Counted from the stretch's first letter, positions 1 through 6,815 are shown. The stretch is DNA of 8,610 nucleotides from JBLHLB01 sp047618505 (GCA_047618505.1 JBLHLB010000163.1:1-8610), one strand, 5' to 3'. Numbers and translations: made by a program. Notes: generated by a model not told the origin, from the letters alone.

Positions 1-266
1 CGATGATGTTGCAGATCGCGGAGGAGCTCGGGGTGCGTGCGCTAAAGGACAGTGATGATGAGTCACAGGCTGTGCGCATCACCTTCCGAAGGGCCCTCAG
101 CCGTGAACCCAGTGAGGCGGAGCAGGAGCTCCTGCTCGAATTCCTCCATGGGGAAATGGACCAGCTGGCACTCGAGGGGGTTCCCGCTGGGCGTGTTCAA
201 ATGGAAGCTTGGACGGCCCTCGCCCGTGTCCTTTTCAACCTCGATGAATTTGTGACGCGGCCATGA
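1..266 (+). CDS. DUF1553 (PSD1-type) protein, C-terminal fragment
   Basis: This is the last 88 codons or so of a gene that begins before the window; the first complete codon is at position 3. The visible tail has the pattern of the DUF1553 C-terminus: an FRRALSREPSEAE segment (the usual 'AF...LGR.PT..E' helix), then a leucine-rich helix, then the closing AWTALARVLFNLDEFVTRP, which matches the family's 'W..L..ALLN.NEF' end. In complete family members DUF1553 follows a DUF1549 domain and often a cytochrome-c-like PSCyt1 domain. These proteins are exported and their biochemical role is still unknown. The TGA stop overlaps the ATG of the next gene (ATGA), so the two are almost certainly translated together, as is usual for DUF1553-DUF1501 tandems. 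The apparent ATG at position 3 is internal and should not be taken as a start. Family assignment is confident; a specific function cannot be given. Confidence 0.9.
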   Translation, partial: MMLQIAEELGVRALKDSDDESQAVRITFRRALSREPSEAEQELLLEFLHGEMDQLALEGVPAGRVQMEAWTALARVLFNLDEFVTRP

Positions 267-1681
267 ACTTCGAGCATTTCAGCGCTGACGCCACGCGGCG
301 TTCGATCCTTCGCAGTGGCGCCCTTGGCTTGGGTGGTTTGGCGTTCTCCGGGCTCTTGGGAGCCAGAGCCAAGGCGCAGACGTCTCGTCAGGTTGGCGCG
401 CGCCACGGAGCGCGCGCCAAACGCGTGATCCAGCTCTCTATGGCCGGAGCCCCCAGCCAGTTCGAGCTCTTCGAGGAGAAGCCTGTTCTGCAACGGCTGG
501 ATGGTAAGCCGCCGCCGCCGAGCTTGATCGCGGGACAGCGCTTCGCCTTCATTGATCCAAGTCGCGCACGACTCTTGGGTACGCGACGCCGCTTCCGTCG
601 GCACGGGCAAAGCGGTCAACCAGTGAGTGAGCTCCTGCCCCACACCGCCGCCATTGTGGATCGTCTGTGCTTCCTGCGCGGTGTGCACACGAACGAAATC
701 AACCACGGGCCGGCGAAGTTGTTCATGAGCACTGGCTCGGGGCAATTCGGCCGGGCCAGCATGGGCGCCTGGGTGAACTACGCCCTTGGGAGCGAGGCGA
801 ATGACCTACCCGGTTTCGTCGTCCTGCAGTCCGGATCTCGCGGACCGCGGGGTGGCGCGCCCCTGTGGGGCAACGGTTTCCTTCCGCCTGAATTTCAGGG
901 CACGCCCTTCCGCCGTGGACCGGCACCGGTGCTGAACCTCACGAACCCAGAGAACGTTTCGGACCGTGGGCAGGCGGCCTTCTTCGATGCGGTTGCGGGC
1001 CTCAATGGTTTGCGGGTCGAGGCTTCCGTAGATCGGGAGTTGGAAGCTCGCATGCGTTCCTACGATCTCGCGGAGGCGATGCAAACGAGTGCGCCAGAGC
1101 TGATTGACCTCTCCCAAGAATCGGCGGAGACCCGAGCTCTCTATGGCATTCAAAACGACGGGCCCTCCTTCGCCCGCAACTGCCTCCTGGCGCGCAGAAT
1201 GGCAGAGCGCGGCGTGCGCTACGTGCAGCTCTACCACGCCGATTGGGATCACCACGGGGACCCACGTAACAACCTGGGGGCCCCCCTCGAGGCGCGCTGC
1301 CGCGAGGTCGACCGTGCCTCCGCCGCCCTGGTGCTGGACCTAGAGCGCCGCGGGCTGCTGGAGGACACCCTTGTGATTTGGGGCGGCGAATTCGGCCGCA
1401 CGCCCATGGGGGAAGTGCGCGACTTCATCGGCCGTGATCACCACATCGATGCCTTCACCATGTGGATGGCCGGTGGTGGTGTGAAGCCGGGTTACTCCCA
1501 CGGGGTAACCGACGAGATCGGCTACCGCCCGGTGGAGGACGGGGTCCACGTGCACGATTTACACGCGACGGTCCTGCATCTCTTGGGCCTCGACCACGAG
1601 GCCTTGACCTATCGCTCCCAGGGGCGCGACTATCGCCTGACCGACGTGGCCGGGCGAGTCGTGTCCGAGATCATGCGCTAG
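263..1681 (+). CDS. DUF1501 family protein, Tat-exported
   Basis: This complete 472-aa protein starts at the ATG inside the ATGA overlap with the DUF1553 gene. The N-terminus is a twin-arginine signal: R12-R13 in TRRSILRS, a hydrophobic stretch around residues 19-33, and a likely cleavage site after AKA (36-38). The mature part follows the DUF1501 plan, which is related to the alkaline phosphatase/sulfatase fold. It contains RVIQLSMAGAPSQFELF (54-70), LDGKPPP (79-85), VHTNEINHGPAKLFMSTG (141-158), an aspartate/histidine cluster YHADWDHHGD (324-333), WGGEFGRTP (373-381), GRDHH (390-394) followed by WMAGGGVKPG, and a C-terminal DLHATVLHLLGLDH. DUF1501 proteins usually sit beside DUF1553 genes, as here, and are thought to act in the periplasm, possibly on sulfated or phosphorylated polysaccharides; that substrate is not shown by this sequence. 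No Shine-Dalgarno is evident, consistent with translational coupling. The stop codon shares its bases with the convergent fadE stop. Confidence 0.95.
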   Translation: MNFEHFSADATRRSILRSGALGLGGLAFSGLLGARAKAQTSRQVGARHGARAKRVIQLSMAGAPSQFELFEEKPVLQRLDGKPPPPSLIAGQRFAFIDPSRARLLGTRRRFRRHGQSGQPVSELLPHTAAIVDRLCFLRGVHTNEINHGPAKLFMSTGSGQFGRASMGAWVNYALGSEANDLPGFVVLQSGSRGPRGGAPLWGNGFLPPEFQGTPFRRGPAPVLNLTNPENVSDRGQAAFFDAVAGLNGLRVEASVDRELEARMRSYDLAEAMQTSAPELIDLSQESAETRALYGIQNDGPSFARNCLLARRMAERGVRYVQLYHADWDHHGDPRNNLGAPLEARCREVDRASAALVLDLERRGLLEDTLVIWGGEFGRTPMGEVRDFIGRDHHIDAFTMWMAGGGVKPGYSHGVTDEIGYRPVEDGVHVHDLHATVLHLLGLDHEALTYRSQGRDYRLTDVAGRVVSEIMR

Positions 1682-4095
1682 GCGGAGCGGGGAGCCCAAC
1701 GCTCCGGTCCGAAGGAGTCCACGGTGATTGCCTCGAAGCGGGCATCCTTGGCCGCCTCCAGAACCGCCAAGTCGGCGTCGTTGATGATGTTCGCCGTCCG
1801 CGCTCGGGTGACGAGGTCGGCCCGCGGCTTGCGCTCCAGCTGTTTCGTCTCGACCGCCGTGGCGATCTTCTTCTGAACCGCGAGGGCAGCGACGACCTTG
1901 GCGTAGGCGTCCTCGAGAGTGCCGAGGCCCTGCTCATCCCTCCCAGGGATGTAGATCCCCGTCGTGAGCGATTCGCGCGCTTCACTACCGTCGACAATGC
2001 CCAGGGCAACGCGGCGGCAGAGGCTGTCTGAGGGCGGAGACCAGGGCCGACCGAGGGGGAAAGCCAGGCCGCGCAGTAGCCAACCAGCGGGCCGCAGGGG
2101 CATGTTCTCGCAGACGCCGATATAGGCTTCCTGTGCTTCATGGAGGGCGTGTTCGCAGAACCATTGCAGGTAGGGCAAGTCGCGTGGGTTGCGACCCTCG
2201 GCTTCGAAGCGCTTGAGGGCTGCGGAAGCCAGGAACTGCCAGGAAAGCACATCCGAGAGTCGACCGGTGATCGACTCCCTGAACTTCAGGGAACCACCGA
2301 GTGTGCCCATGGCCACATCGGATGCCACGGCGAAGGACGAGGATAGGCGACCGATCTGCTTGTAGTACTTGGCGCTAGGTCCTGAGACTGGCGCGGGCGC
2401 GAAGGCGCTGCGTGTCAGGGCGTGCACAAGGGAGCGCGCGGCATTCGTAAAGACAAAGCCGACGTGCCCCCAGAAGGAGCGATCGAAGAGCTTGAGGTTG
2501 CCTTCCTCGGCACCTCGCATTTCATCCTGCACATGGGGGTGACAACGCAGGGCACCCTGTCCGAAGATGATCATCGAGCGCGTCAAGATGTTGGCGCCTT
2601 CCACCGTGATGCCAATGGGCAACGCGGCGTAGCCCGGGCCCAGGATGTTGCGTGGACCGGAGCAGATTCCAGCACCGCCAACGATGTCCATACCGTCGTT
2701 GGTGAGGGTGCGCATGCTCTCGGTCAGATAGGCCTTGACGATGGCTGAGGCCACCGAGGGCTTCTCGCCCGCATCGACGGCCGAGGAGGTCAAGTTGCGC
2801 GCAGCATCCATGCCGTAGGTTAAGCCCGCTATGCGCGCCAATCTTTCTTGGATGCCCTCGAACTTGCCAATGGAGACGTTGAATTGTTCGCGCACGCTGC
2901 TGTAGGCGCCGACCGTCCGGGTCACCAGCTTGGCCGCGCCGGCTGACATGGAGGGCAGTGAAATTCCGCGACCGGCGGCCAGGGACTGCATCAGCATCAA
3001 CCAACCCTGACCGGCCTGCTCTTTGCCACCGATGATGGACTCAATCGGCACAAACACGTCCACACCCTGGGTCGGACCGTTCATGAAATTGCAGCCCAGG
3101 GGGTCGTGTCGCTCGCCGGTGGTGACACCCGGAAGATCCGCGGGGACTAGGGCGCAGGTGATGCCGAGCTCAGGCTTGTCACCCAGGAGGCCGTCGGGAT
3201 CCTGAAGCTTGAAAGCAAGCCCAAGAACCGTCGCCACGGGGGCCAGGGTGATATAGCGCTTATCCCAATTGAGGCGGATGCCGAGGACATCTTCGCCTTC
3301 GAATTGCCCGCGGCAAATCACACCGGTGGCACGCATGGAGCCCGCGTCCGAGCCGGCCTGGGGTTCGGTCAAAGCAAAGGCGGGGACCTCGTCCCCACGG
3401 GCAAGGCGCGGAAGGTAGTAGTCCTTCTGCTCCTCTGTTCCGTAGTGCAAGAGCAGCTCTGCCGGACCCAGGGAGTTTGGCACCATGACAGTGACTGCGA
3501 GGGGGACGGAGCGGCTGGAGAGCTTCGTTACCACCGCCGAGTGTGCAACTGCCGAGAAACCGAGTCCGCCGAATCCTTCGGGGATGATCATCCCGAAGAA
3601 GCCTTCCTTTTTGAGATAGTCCCAGACCGCGGAGGGGAGGTCGCCGCTGAGGTTCACTTCCCAGTCCGACAGCATTGCGCAGACTTCTTCGCATTGCACG
3701 TCGATGAATTTCTGCTCCGCCGGTGTGAGCTCCTGGAGCTTAAAATCCAGGAGTTGCTTCCACTTCGGGTTCCCGGTGAAGAAGGCCGCTTCCCACCAGA
3801 CAGTCCCGGCTTCAATGGCGACCTTCTCGGTCTCGCTCATGCTCGGCAGGATCGGCGCGATCAGGGGCAGGATGTGGCGGGTCACAAGAGGCGCGCGCAG
3901 GGGGCGGAAGCCAGCAACCAGGGCGATGGCTCCGAAGAGTCCTGTACTAGCCCAGTAGATCAGCGGGTACTCGACTCCGGTCTGACCCCAACCAAGCAAG
4001 AGCAGGGCGCCGGATGCCACCCAGCCCAACCAGGTCCGACCCAGGGCAAAGAGCGCGAGGAGCAGAACGAAGGCGGAGAGCAAATAGAACCACAT
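1678..4095 (-). CDS. fadE: Membrane-anchored acyl-CoA dehydrogenase FadE
   Basis: FadE catalyses the first step of beta-oxidation, converting acyl-CoA to trans-2-enoyl-CoA with FAD. The protein is 805 aa from the ATG at 4095, against about 814 for E. coli FadE, which it follows almost from end to end. Residues 1-62 form hydrophobic N-terminal segments (about 3-37 and 44-62). TEKVAIEAGTVWWE (89-102) and VPNSLGPAELLLHYGT (205-220) are FadE signatures. The flavin region has FALTEPQAGSDAGS (240-253) and KRYITLAPVATVLGLAFKL (279-297). Catalytic E499 lies in ITVEGANILTRSMIIFGQG, followed by RCHPHV. The DUF1974 C-terminal domain (about 530-805) includes SDVAMGTLGGSLKFRE and ends with a DSFGPERWAP tail. 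A TTG at 4191 would extend the frame by 32 residues, but those are not hydrophobic and do not match FadE, so I chose 4095. There is no clear Shine-Dalgarno. The gene converges on DUF1501 and shares the CTAG stop site. An inverted repeat lies 80-103 bp upstream. Confidence 0.96.
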   Translation of the reverse strand: MWFYLLSAFVLLLALFALGRTWLGWVASGALLLLGWGQTGVEYPLIYWASTGLFGAIALVAGFRPLRAPLVTRHILPLIAPILPSMSETEKVAIEAGTVWWEAAFFTGNPKWKQLLDFKLQELTPAEQKFIDVQCEEVCAMLSDWEVNLSGDLPSAVWDYLKKEGFFGMIIPEGFGGLGFSAVAHSAVVTKLSSRSVPLAVTVMVPNSLGPAELLLHYGTEEQKDYYLPRLARGDEVPAFALTEPQAGSDAGSMRATGVICRGQFEGEDVLGIRLNWDKRYITLAPVATVLGLAFKLQDPDGLLGDKPELGITCALVPADLPGVTTGERHDPLGCNFMNGPTQGVDVFVPIESIIGGKEQAGQGWLMLMQSLAAGRGISLPSMSAGAAKLVTRTVGAYSSVREQFNVSIGKFEGIQERLARIAGLTYGMDAARNLTSSAVDAGEKPSVASAIVKAYLTESMRTLTNDGMDIVGGAGICSGPRNILGPGYAALPIGITVEGANILTRSMIIFGQGALRCHPHVQDEMRGAEEGNLKLFDRSFWGHVGFVFTNAARSLVHALTRSAFAPAPVSGPSAKYYKQIGRLSSSFAVASDVAMGTLGGSLKFRESITGRLSDVLSWQFLASAALKRFEAEGRNPRDLPYLQWFCEHALHEAQEAYIGVCENMPLRPAGWLLRGLAFPLGRPWSPPSDSLCRRVALGIVDGSEARESLTTGIYIPGRDEQGLGTLEDAYAKVVAALAVQKKIATAVETKQLERKPRADLVTRARTANIINDADLAVLEAAKDARFEAITVDSFGPERWAPRSA

Positions 4096-4174
4096 GGCGG
4101 AGCAAGTAGAAGTTACGGATAGATCTCGGGCGCAGCGTCCTAAGACTATCGGACAGAGAGCCCAGACTCCCAAC

Positions 4175-4198
4175 TCCTGATTGCCCCGCAATTCAGGA
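4175..4198. repeat. 10-bp inverted repeat upstream of fadE
   Basis: The arms TCCTGATTGC (4175-4184) and GCAA-t-TCAGGA (4188-4198) pair over ten bases, with a CCC loop and one unpaired T at 4192. The structure lies in the untranslated stretch between the 35-codon ORF and the fadE ATG, about 80 bp before the latter. On neither strand is it followed by a clear run of T residues, so a classical intrinsic terminator is not well supported. An operator for a fatty-acid-responsive repressor, or a transcript hairpin in the fadE leader, are the alternatives. The repeat itself is read directly; its role is inferred. Confidence 0.55.
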
Positions 4199-4233
4199 TC
4201 TTTGGCCCCCGGGCGCGGCTGATCTCTGAAGTG

Positions 4234-4341
4234 CTACAGGGCCACGCCACGTAGCCGCTTCGCCTGCCCAATCAAGGCAAGGCTGCCAAAGAGGAGCCAG
4301 AAGGGGACCAGGGGAGATTGTCTGCAGGGTGGCGGCGGCAT
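4234..4341 (-). CDS. Possible 35-aa small protein with one hydrophobic segment
   Basis: This short ORF begins with ATG at 4341 and ends with TAG at 4234-4236. It stands out because it is preceded by AAAGGAG with a seven-base spacer, the best Shine-Dalgarno match in the window; fadE, glpD and the hydrolase all lack a clear one. The peptide begins with four prolines after Met (MPPPPC), has a hydrophobic run PLVPFWLLFGSLALIG (residues 10-25), and ends with a basic patch AKRLRG. That order (proline-rich, hydrophobic, basic) recalls sorting tails such as PEP-CTERM, but without the diagnostic motif it could equally be a small membrane peptide or chance. It lies in the same frame as the damaged MCP-like ORF upstream, after two in-frame stops, and 138 bp upstream of fadE. 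I do not recognise it. Confidence 0.3.
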   Translation of the reverse strand: MPPPPCRQSPLVPFWLLFGSLALIGQAKRLRGVAL

Positions 4342-4712
4342 CCGATAACTCCTTTCCCCTTGTCAGTAGCGCGCGATCGGCATCGGTGGCCGTTACGAGC
4401 TCCCCAGGTCATTCCGCTCGGAGGAGACCACCGAGAAGCCGCGCCCATGCTGTCCCGCTTCAATATTGGCCTTCAGGGCTAGCATGTCTGTTTCCTCGCC
4501 TAACTCCTGGATCAAGGACGTCATCTCTTGGATCTGGCAAGGTTCGGGGAAAGAGCCTGCGAGGGCAGCGCCGGCATCCTGAAGGACACCGACGAAAACA
4601 CCTCTCGGGCTGTTGCGGCCACGAGCTGCATTCCCGCCCGGCCTGCGAATTGCCGTCCGGTGCCCCTGCTTCCACCCCGGGACGCAGGGAGTACTGGGGC
4701 GAAACCCCATTC

Positions 4713-4736
4713 CGAGAACACAGGCGAGAACACAGG
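4713..4736. repeat. 12-bp tandem repeat, two exact copies
   Basis: CGAGAACACAGG occurs twice head to tail (4713-4724 and 4725-4736), followed by a degenerate third copy (CCGAGAACCAGAGG, from 4737). In the MCP-like minus-strand frame this duplicates four residues, giving ACVLACVLG. The apparent hydrophobic, membrane-like stretch of that frame is therefore largely a product of repeat expansion rather than a conserved transmembrane helix. Confidence 0.8.
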
Positions 4737-4757
4737 CCGAGAACCAGAGGCGCATCA

Positions 4758-4773
4758 CCGTTCTCAAGAACGG
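4758..4773. repeat. 7-2-7 palindrome downstream of glpD
   Basis: CCGTTCT-CA-AGAACGG is a perfect inverted repeat about 90 bp past the glpD stop. It has the form of an operator half-site pair or a very short-looped hairpin. No T-run follows on either strand, so terminator function is weakly supported. It lies inside the MCP-like remnant. Confidence 0.5.
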
Positions 4774-4860
4774 GGCAGCCACGGCGAGTTCACTCAAGGA
4801 GTTGGAGGCAAGTCTTCCAACATCCTCCACCGGAGGCTTCTGGTCACCAAGTAGGCGCTA

Positions 4861-6516
4861 CTAGTGCGGGTCGAGACGCCAGGCGTGGAGACGCTCAATG
4901 CTATTGCGGGCGGCATCGACTTGGGCGTTTCGTTGCTGCTGATCCCATCCCAGGGAGCGCGCCATGCGATCCGCGATAGCCGGAATCGAGGCGAGGGCGA
5001 TCTGCTCGGATTCATGGCCAAGGTCCGTGCGACGCAGCAGGAAGTCCTCCACCTGAAGGGCGTCCTCATAGCGCATTGCCCAATCGACCTCACCTTGGAG
5101 TGTATCCGGGCTCAGACTGCCAAGGCCTTGTTCCTGCCGTTGGCAGAAGTCCGCCACGGCAGGGGCATACCTGCCATAGCGCTCGCCCCAGGCCTGGAGC
5201 ACAGGCTCGCGATCAACGATCGGCTTCCCTTGCGCGTCCAAGGACGACCAGCGTGGCCGACCGACGGGCGTTCTCTTCCGATCGGCATTGAGCTCAAAAA
5301 GTGATCCGTGCAAAGAGAGCTTCCGAGTGGGTGACTTTGAGGATTTGTCGCCCATTCCTAGATCCTTCGCAAGACGCTGCCCCAGTCCCTCGGCCATGGA
5401 GCGGTAACCGGTCAACTTGCCGCCCGCGATGGTGTAGATCGACCCCTCGCGCGTGACACGTTCCTCTCGGGATCGGGCCGAGGGGTCGGATTCAGATGCC
5501 GAGAGCAGTGGCCGTAGGCCAGCCCAGGTCGAGACGACATCGTCTTCTGTCAGTTTCGCCCCCGTGACCAATCTATTGGCGGAATTGAGGAGATAGCGTA
5601 CCTCCGCGCCCGTTGCGCGAATCTGCCCGTTGGGGTCTGCATCCAAGTCTGTCGTTCCGATGGCGGTGAAGCGCGCCCAGGGCAGCAGGAACATCACGCG
5701 ACCATCCACCGGTGACGAAAGGATCACTGCGCCGTCCGTTGGAAGTCGTTCCCGTGGGATGAGAATGTGGGTTCCCCGGGTCGGTTGCACCCATCCTTGG
5801 TTGAGCTTGGCGCGACCGCGCAGGCTGTCAGTGAAGGGGCCGCCGCAGAGGACCACCGCCCGTGCCTGGGCTTCGAACGAGGCGGAGCTGAGGCGATCTA
5901 GGAGTTCGACACGAACGCCTCCCTGGCCGTCCTCCAGTTGGGTTGCCTCGACCTGCGATAGGCATGTCGCGCCATGTCCCATGGCCGAGAGTGCGATCGC
6001 CAGGGTTAGGCGCGCGTCATCTGTGGCTCCGTCGAGGTAACTTCCGCCGCCTTTCAAGCCCTCGCTATCAATGCCAGGGATGCGCCGCTGTACTTCCCGC
6101 GTGCTTACAATCCTCGGTAACCCAAGTACTCGTGGAATGGAAACGAGAGTGTAGAGACCCAGGCCAGCGGCGAGTTTGAGCTTGCCCACGGGATCTCCAC
6201 GACGCACGGGAAAGACGAAGCGTTCGGGCCACACCAATCCAGCGGCGTTGCGCAGAAGCAGGGCACGCTCGCGGCAGGACTCGCGCACCAGGCCGAATTC
6301 GTATTGCTCGAGGTAGCGGAGTCCGCCGTGCACCAGACGCGAGGATGCACTCGATGTTCCAGAGGCCCAGTCGCCCCGTTCCACAAGAGCCACGGAAAGC
6401 CCACGGGCCACCAGGTCCAAGGCCAATCCGCAGCCGGTAATGCCGCCACCGACGATGAGGACATCCCACTTCGATCCACCGAGTGCAGAGAGGCGTTCAG
6501 CGCGCGGTCTCAGCAC
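4861..6516 (-). CDS. glpD: Aerobic glycerol-3-phosphate dehydrogenase
   Basis: GlpD is an FAD enzyme that oxidises sn-glycerol 3-phosphate to dihydroxyacetone phosphate and passes electrons to quinone at the inner face of the membrane. The protein is 551 aa from GTG 6516 (B. subtilis GlpD is about 555). It has the Rossmann motif DVLIVGGGITGCGLALD (18-34), then SGTSSASSRLVHGGLRYLE (52-70), the conserved GLKGGGSYLDGATDDARL block, TRGTHILIP, AIGTTDLDAD, SWAGLRPLL and TIAGGKLTGYRSMAE. A C-terminal DAO_C-type domain closes with WAMRYEDALQVEDFLLRRT. The open frame continues upstream to GTG 6744, but those 76 residues have no family resemblance; TTG 6570 is a second alternative. I chose 6516 because MLRPRAERLSALGG fits the normal short leader before the FAD motif. 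No start has a good Shine-Dalgarno. A 7-1-7 palindrome sits 16 bp upstream of the chosen start. No glpK or glpF is visible nearby. Two consecutive TAG codons end the gene. Confidence 0.95.
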   Translation of the reverse strand: MLRPRAERLSALGGSKWDVLIVGGGITGCGLALDLVARGLSVALVERGDWASGTSSASSRLVHGGLRYLEQYEFGLVRESCRERALLLRNAAGLVWPERFVFPVRRGDPVGKLKLAAGLGLYTLVSIPRVLGLPRIVSTREVQRRIPGIDSEGLKGGGSYLDGATDDARLTLAIALSAMGHGATCLSQVEATQLEDGQGGVRVELLDRLSSASFEAQARAVVLCGGPFTDSLRGRAKLNQGWVQPTRGTHILIPRERLPTDGAVILSSPVDGRVMFLLPWARFTAIGTTDLDADPNGQIRATGAEVRYLLNSANRLVTGAKLTEDDVVSTWAGLRPLLSASESDPSARSREERVTREGSIYTIAGGKLTGYRSMAEGLGQRLAKDLGMGDKSSKSPTRKLSLHGSLFELNADRKRTPVGRPRWSSLDAQGKPIVDREPVLQAWGERYGRYAPAVADFCQRQEQGLGSLSPDTLQGEVDWAMRYEDALQVEDFLLRRTDLGHESEQIALASIPAIADRMARSLGWDQQQRNAQVDAARNSIERLHAWRLDPH

Positions 6517-6532
6517 CGGCGGAAGGGCGAGT

Positions 6533-6547
6533 GCCTCGGTCCGAGGC
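6533..6547. promoter_or_regulatory. 15-bp palindrome at the glpD start, possible operator
   Basis: GCCTCGG-T-CCGAGGC is a perfect 7-1-7 palindrome that ends 16 bp before the preferred GTG start of glpD. The position suits a repressor site or a structure in the leader. If translation in fact starts at TTG 6570 or GTG 6744, the palindrome is coding and loses much of its interest. No regulator is encoded in the window. The role is inferred. Confidence 0.3.
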
Positions 6548-6626
6548 GGTTTGGGGAGGGAGCGATCCAAGACGCGGGGAGTTCCGGGACGGAGGCAGAC
6601 TGAGGGGACAGAGACGAGAACCCATC

Positions 6627-6785
6627 CTACGCTTTCGCATCCCCACGATCTGCGGGAGGACCTGATCTGACCTGATGGATTGTGCGCTTGCCCACCTTCG
6701 AGTCGTTGGTTCGCACTAATTCCCCAAGACTCAGGTCTCTGCACTTGCTCAGGAGCTGGGCGTGCAACTCAACTTCTGGATACAT
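6627..6785 (-). CDS. Possible 52-aa hypothetical protein between hydrolase and glpD
   Basis: This minus-strand ORF starts at ATG 6785 and ends at TAG 6627-6629. A GTG at 6812, three bases after the hydrolase stop, would extend it by nine residues and place it tightly in the operon. An AGGGT seven bases before the ATG is a modest ribosome-binding match. The peptide starts MYPEVELHAQLLSKCRDL and continues SLGELVRTNDSKVGKRTIHQ; that second part loosely resembles a helix-turn-helix (LGEL..., turn, ...RTIHQ), but the match is too weak to name a family. The region 6517-6815 otherwise holds only the glpD leader and the palindrome at 6533-6547. The ORF overlaps the upstream extension of the glpD frame, so at most one of the two is coding. 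It may be chance. Confidence 0.25.
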   Translation of the reverse strand: MYPEVELHAQLLSKCRDLSLGELVRTNDSKVGKRTIHQVRSGPPADRGDAKA

Positions 6786-6815
6786 AGCTAGGACCCTGGA
6801 GCGGCCCCCCACACA

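Larger units (their letters stand above)
4393..4830 (-). pseudogene. Degenerate methyl-accepting chemotaxis protein signalling-domain remnant
   Basis: The frame opens at GTG 4830 and stops at TAA 4393-4395, giving 145 codons. Residues around 98-145 align with the conserved cytoplasmic hairpin tip of MCPs: IQEMTSLIQELGEETDML, ALKANIEAGQHGRGFSVV and SSERNDLGSS correspond to the usual I.[32 protein letters not shown] and ADEVRNLAERS. The match shows apparent in-frame losses of ARA after IEA and of V after SSE. The frame stops just beyond the tip, so the whole returning helix and C-terminal methylation region are missing. There is no sensor domain or HAMP domain. An early segment, ASNSLSELAVAAPFL (about residues 8-22), resembles an MCP helix at about the right distance from the tip, but the part between does not look like MCP sequence in this frame. 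A second frame around 4590-4680 gives QFAGRAGMQLVAATAREVF, which fits better and suggests frameshifts. The remnant starts 28 bp after a tandem TAG-TAG that closes glpD in the same frame. Confidence 0.6.

Noticed and set aside
197..745. 182-aa minus-strand ORF opposite DUF1501
   Set aside because: It is fully antisense to the Tat signal and first third of DUF1501, with no motif.
1462..2031. 189-aa plus-strand ORF bridging the ends of DUF1501 and fadE
   Set aside because: Its first part is an out-of-frame reading of DUF1501 and the rest is antisense to fadE; the low-complexity Arg/Gly composition fits a shadow.
3304..4122. 272-aa plus-strand ORF opposite fadE
   Set aside because: It lies entirely antisense to the well-supported fadE N-terminal half and its translation shows no family signature.
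4096..4191. 32-residue N-terminal extension of FadE from TTG 4191
   Set aside because: The start codon is weak, the added residues do not match FadE, and the extension would run through half of the inverted repeat at 4175-4198. ATG 4095 leads directly into the hydrophobic anchor.
4175..4198. Intrinsic terminator
   Set aside because: The hairpin is good but no U-rich tract follows on either strand.
4096..4860. Insertion sequence or mobile element as the cause of the gap
   Set aside because: I found no transposase motif, no terminal inverted repeats bounding the region and no target-site duplication; MCP-like decay explains part of it better.
4329..4979. 216-aa plus-strand ORF across the gap between fadE and glpD
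   Set aside because: It is rich in Arg, Ser, Pro and Gly with no recognisable motif, overlaps the end of glpD on the other strand, and is antisense to the MCP-like remnant. It is typical of chance open frames in high-GC DNA.
6517..6744. 76-residue N-terminal extension of GlpD from GTG 6744
   Set aside because: The extension has no resemblance to GlpD leaders or to a signal peptide, and the family length and the position of the FAD motif are satisfied by GTG 6516.
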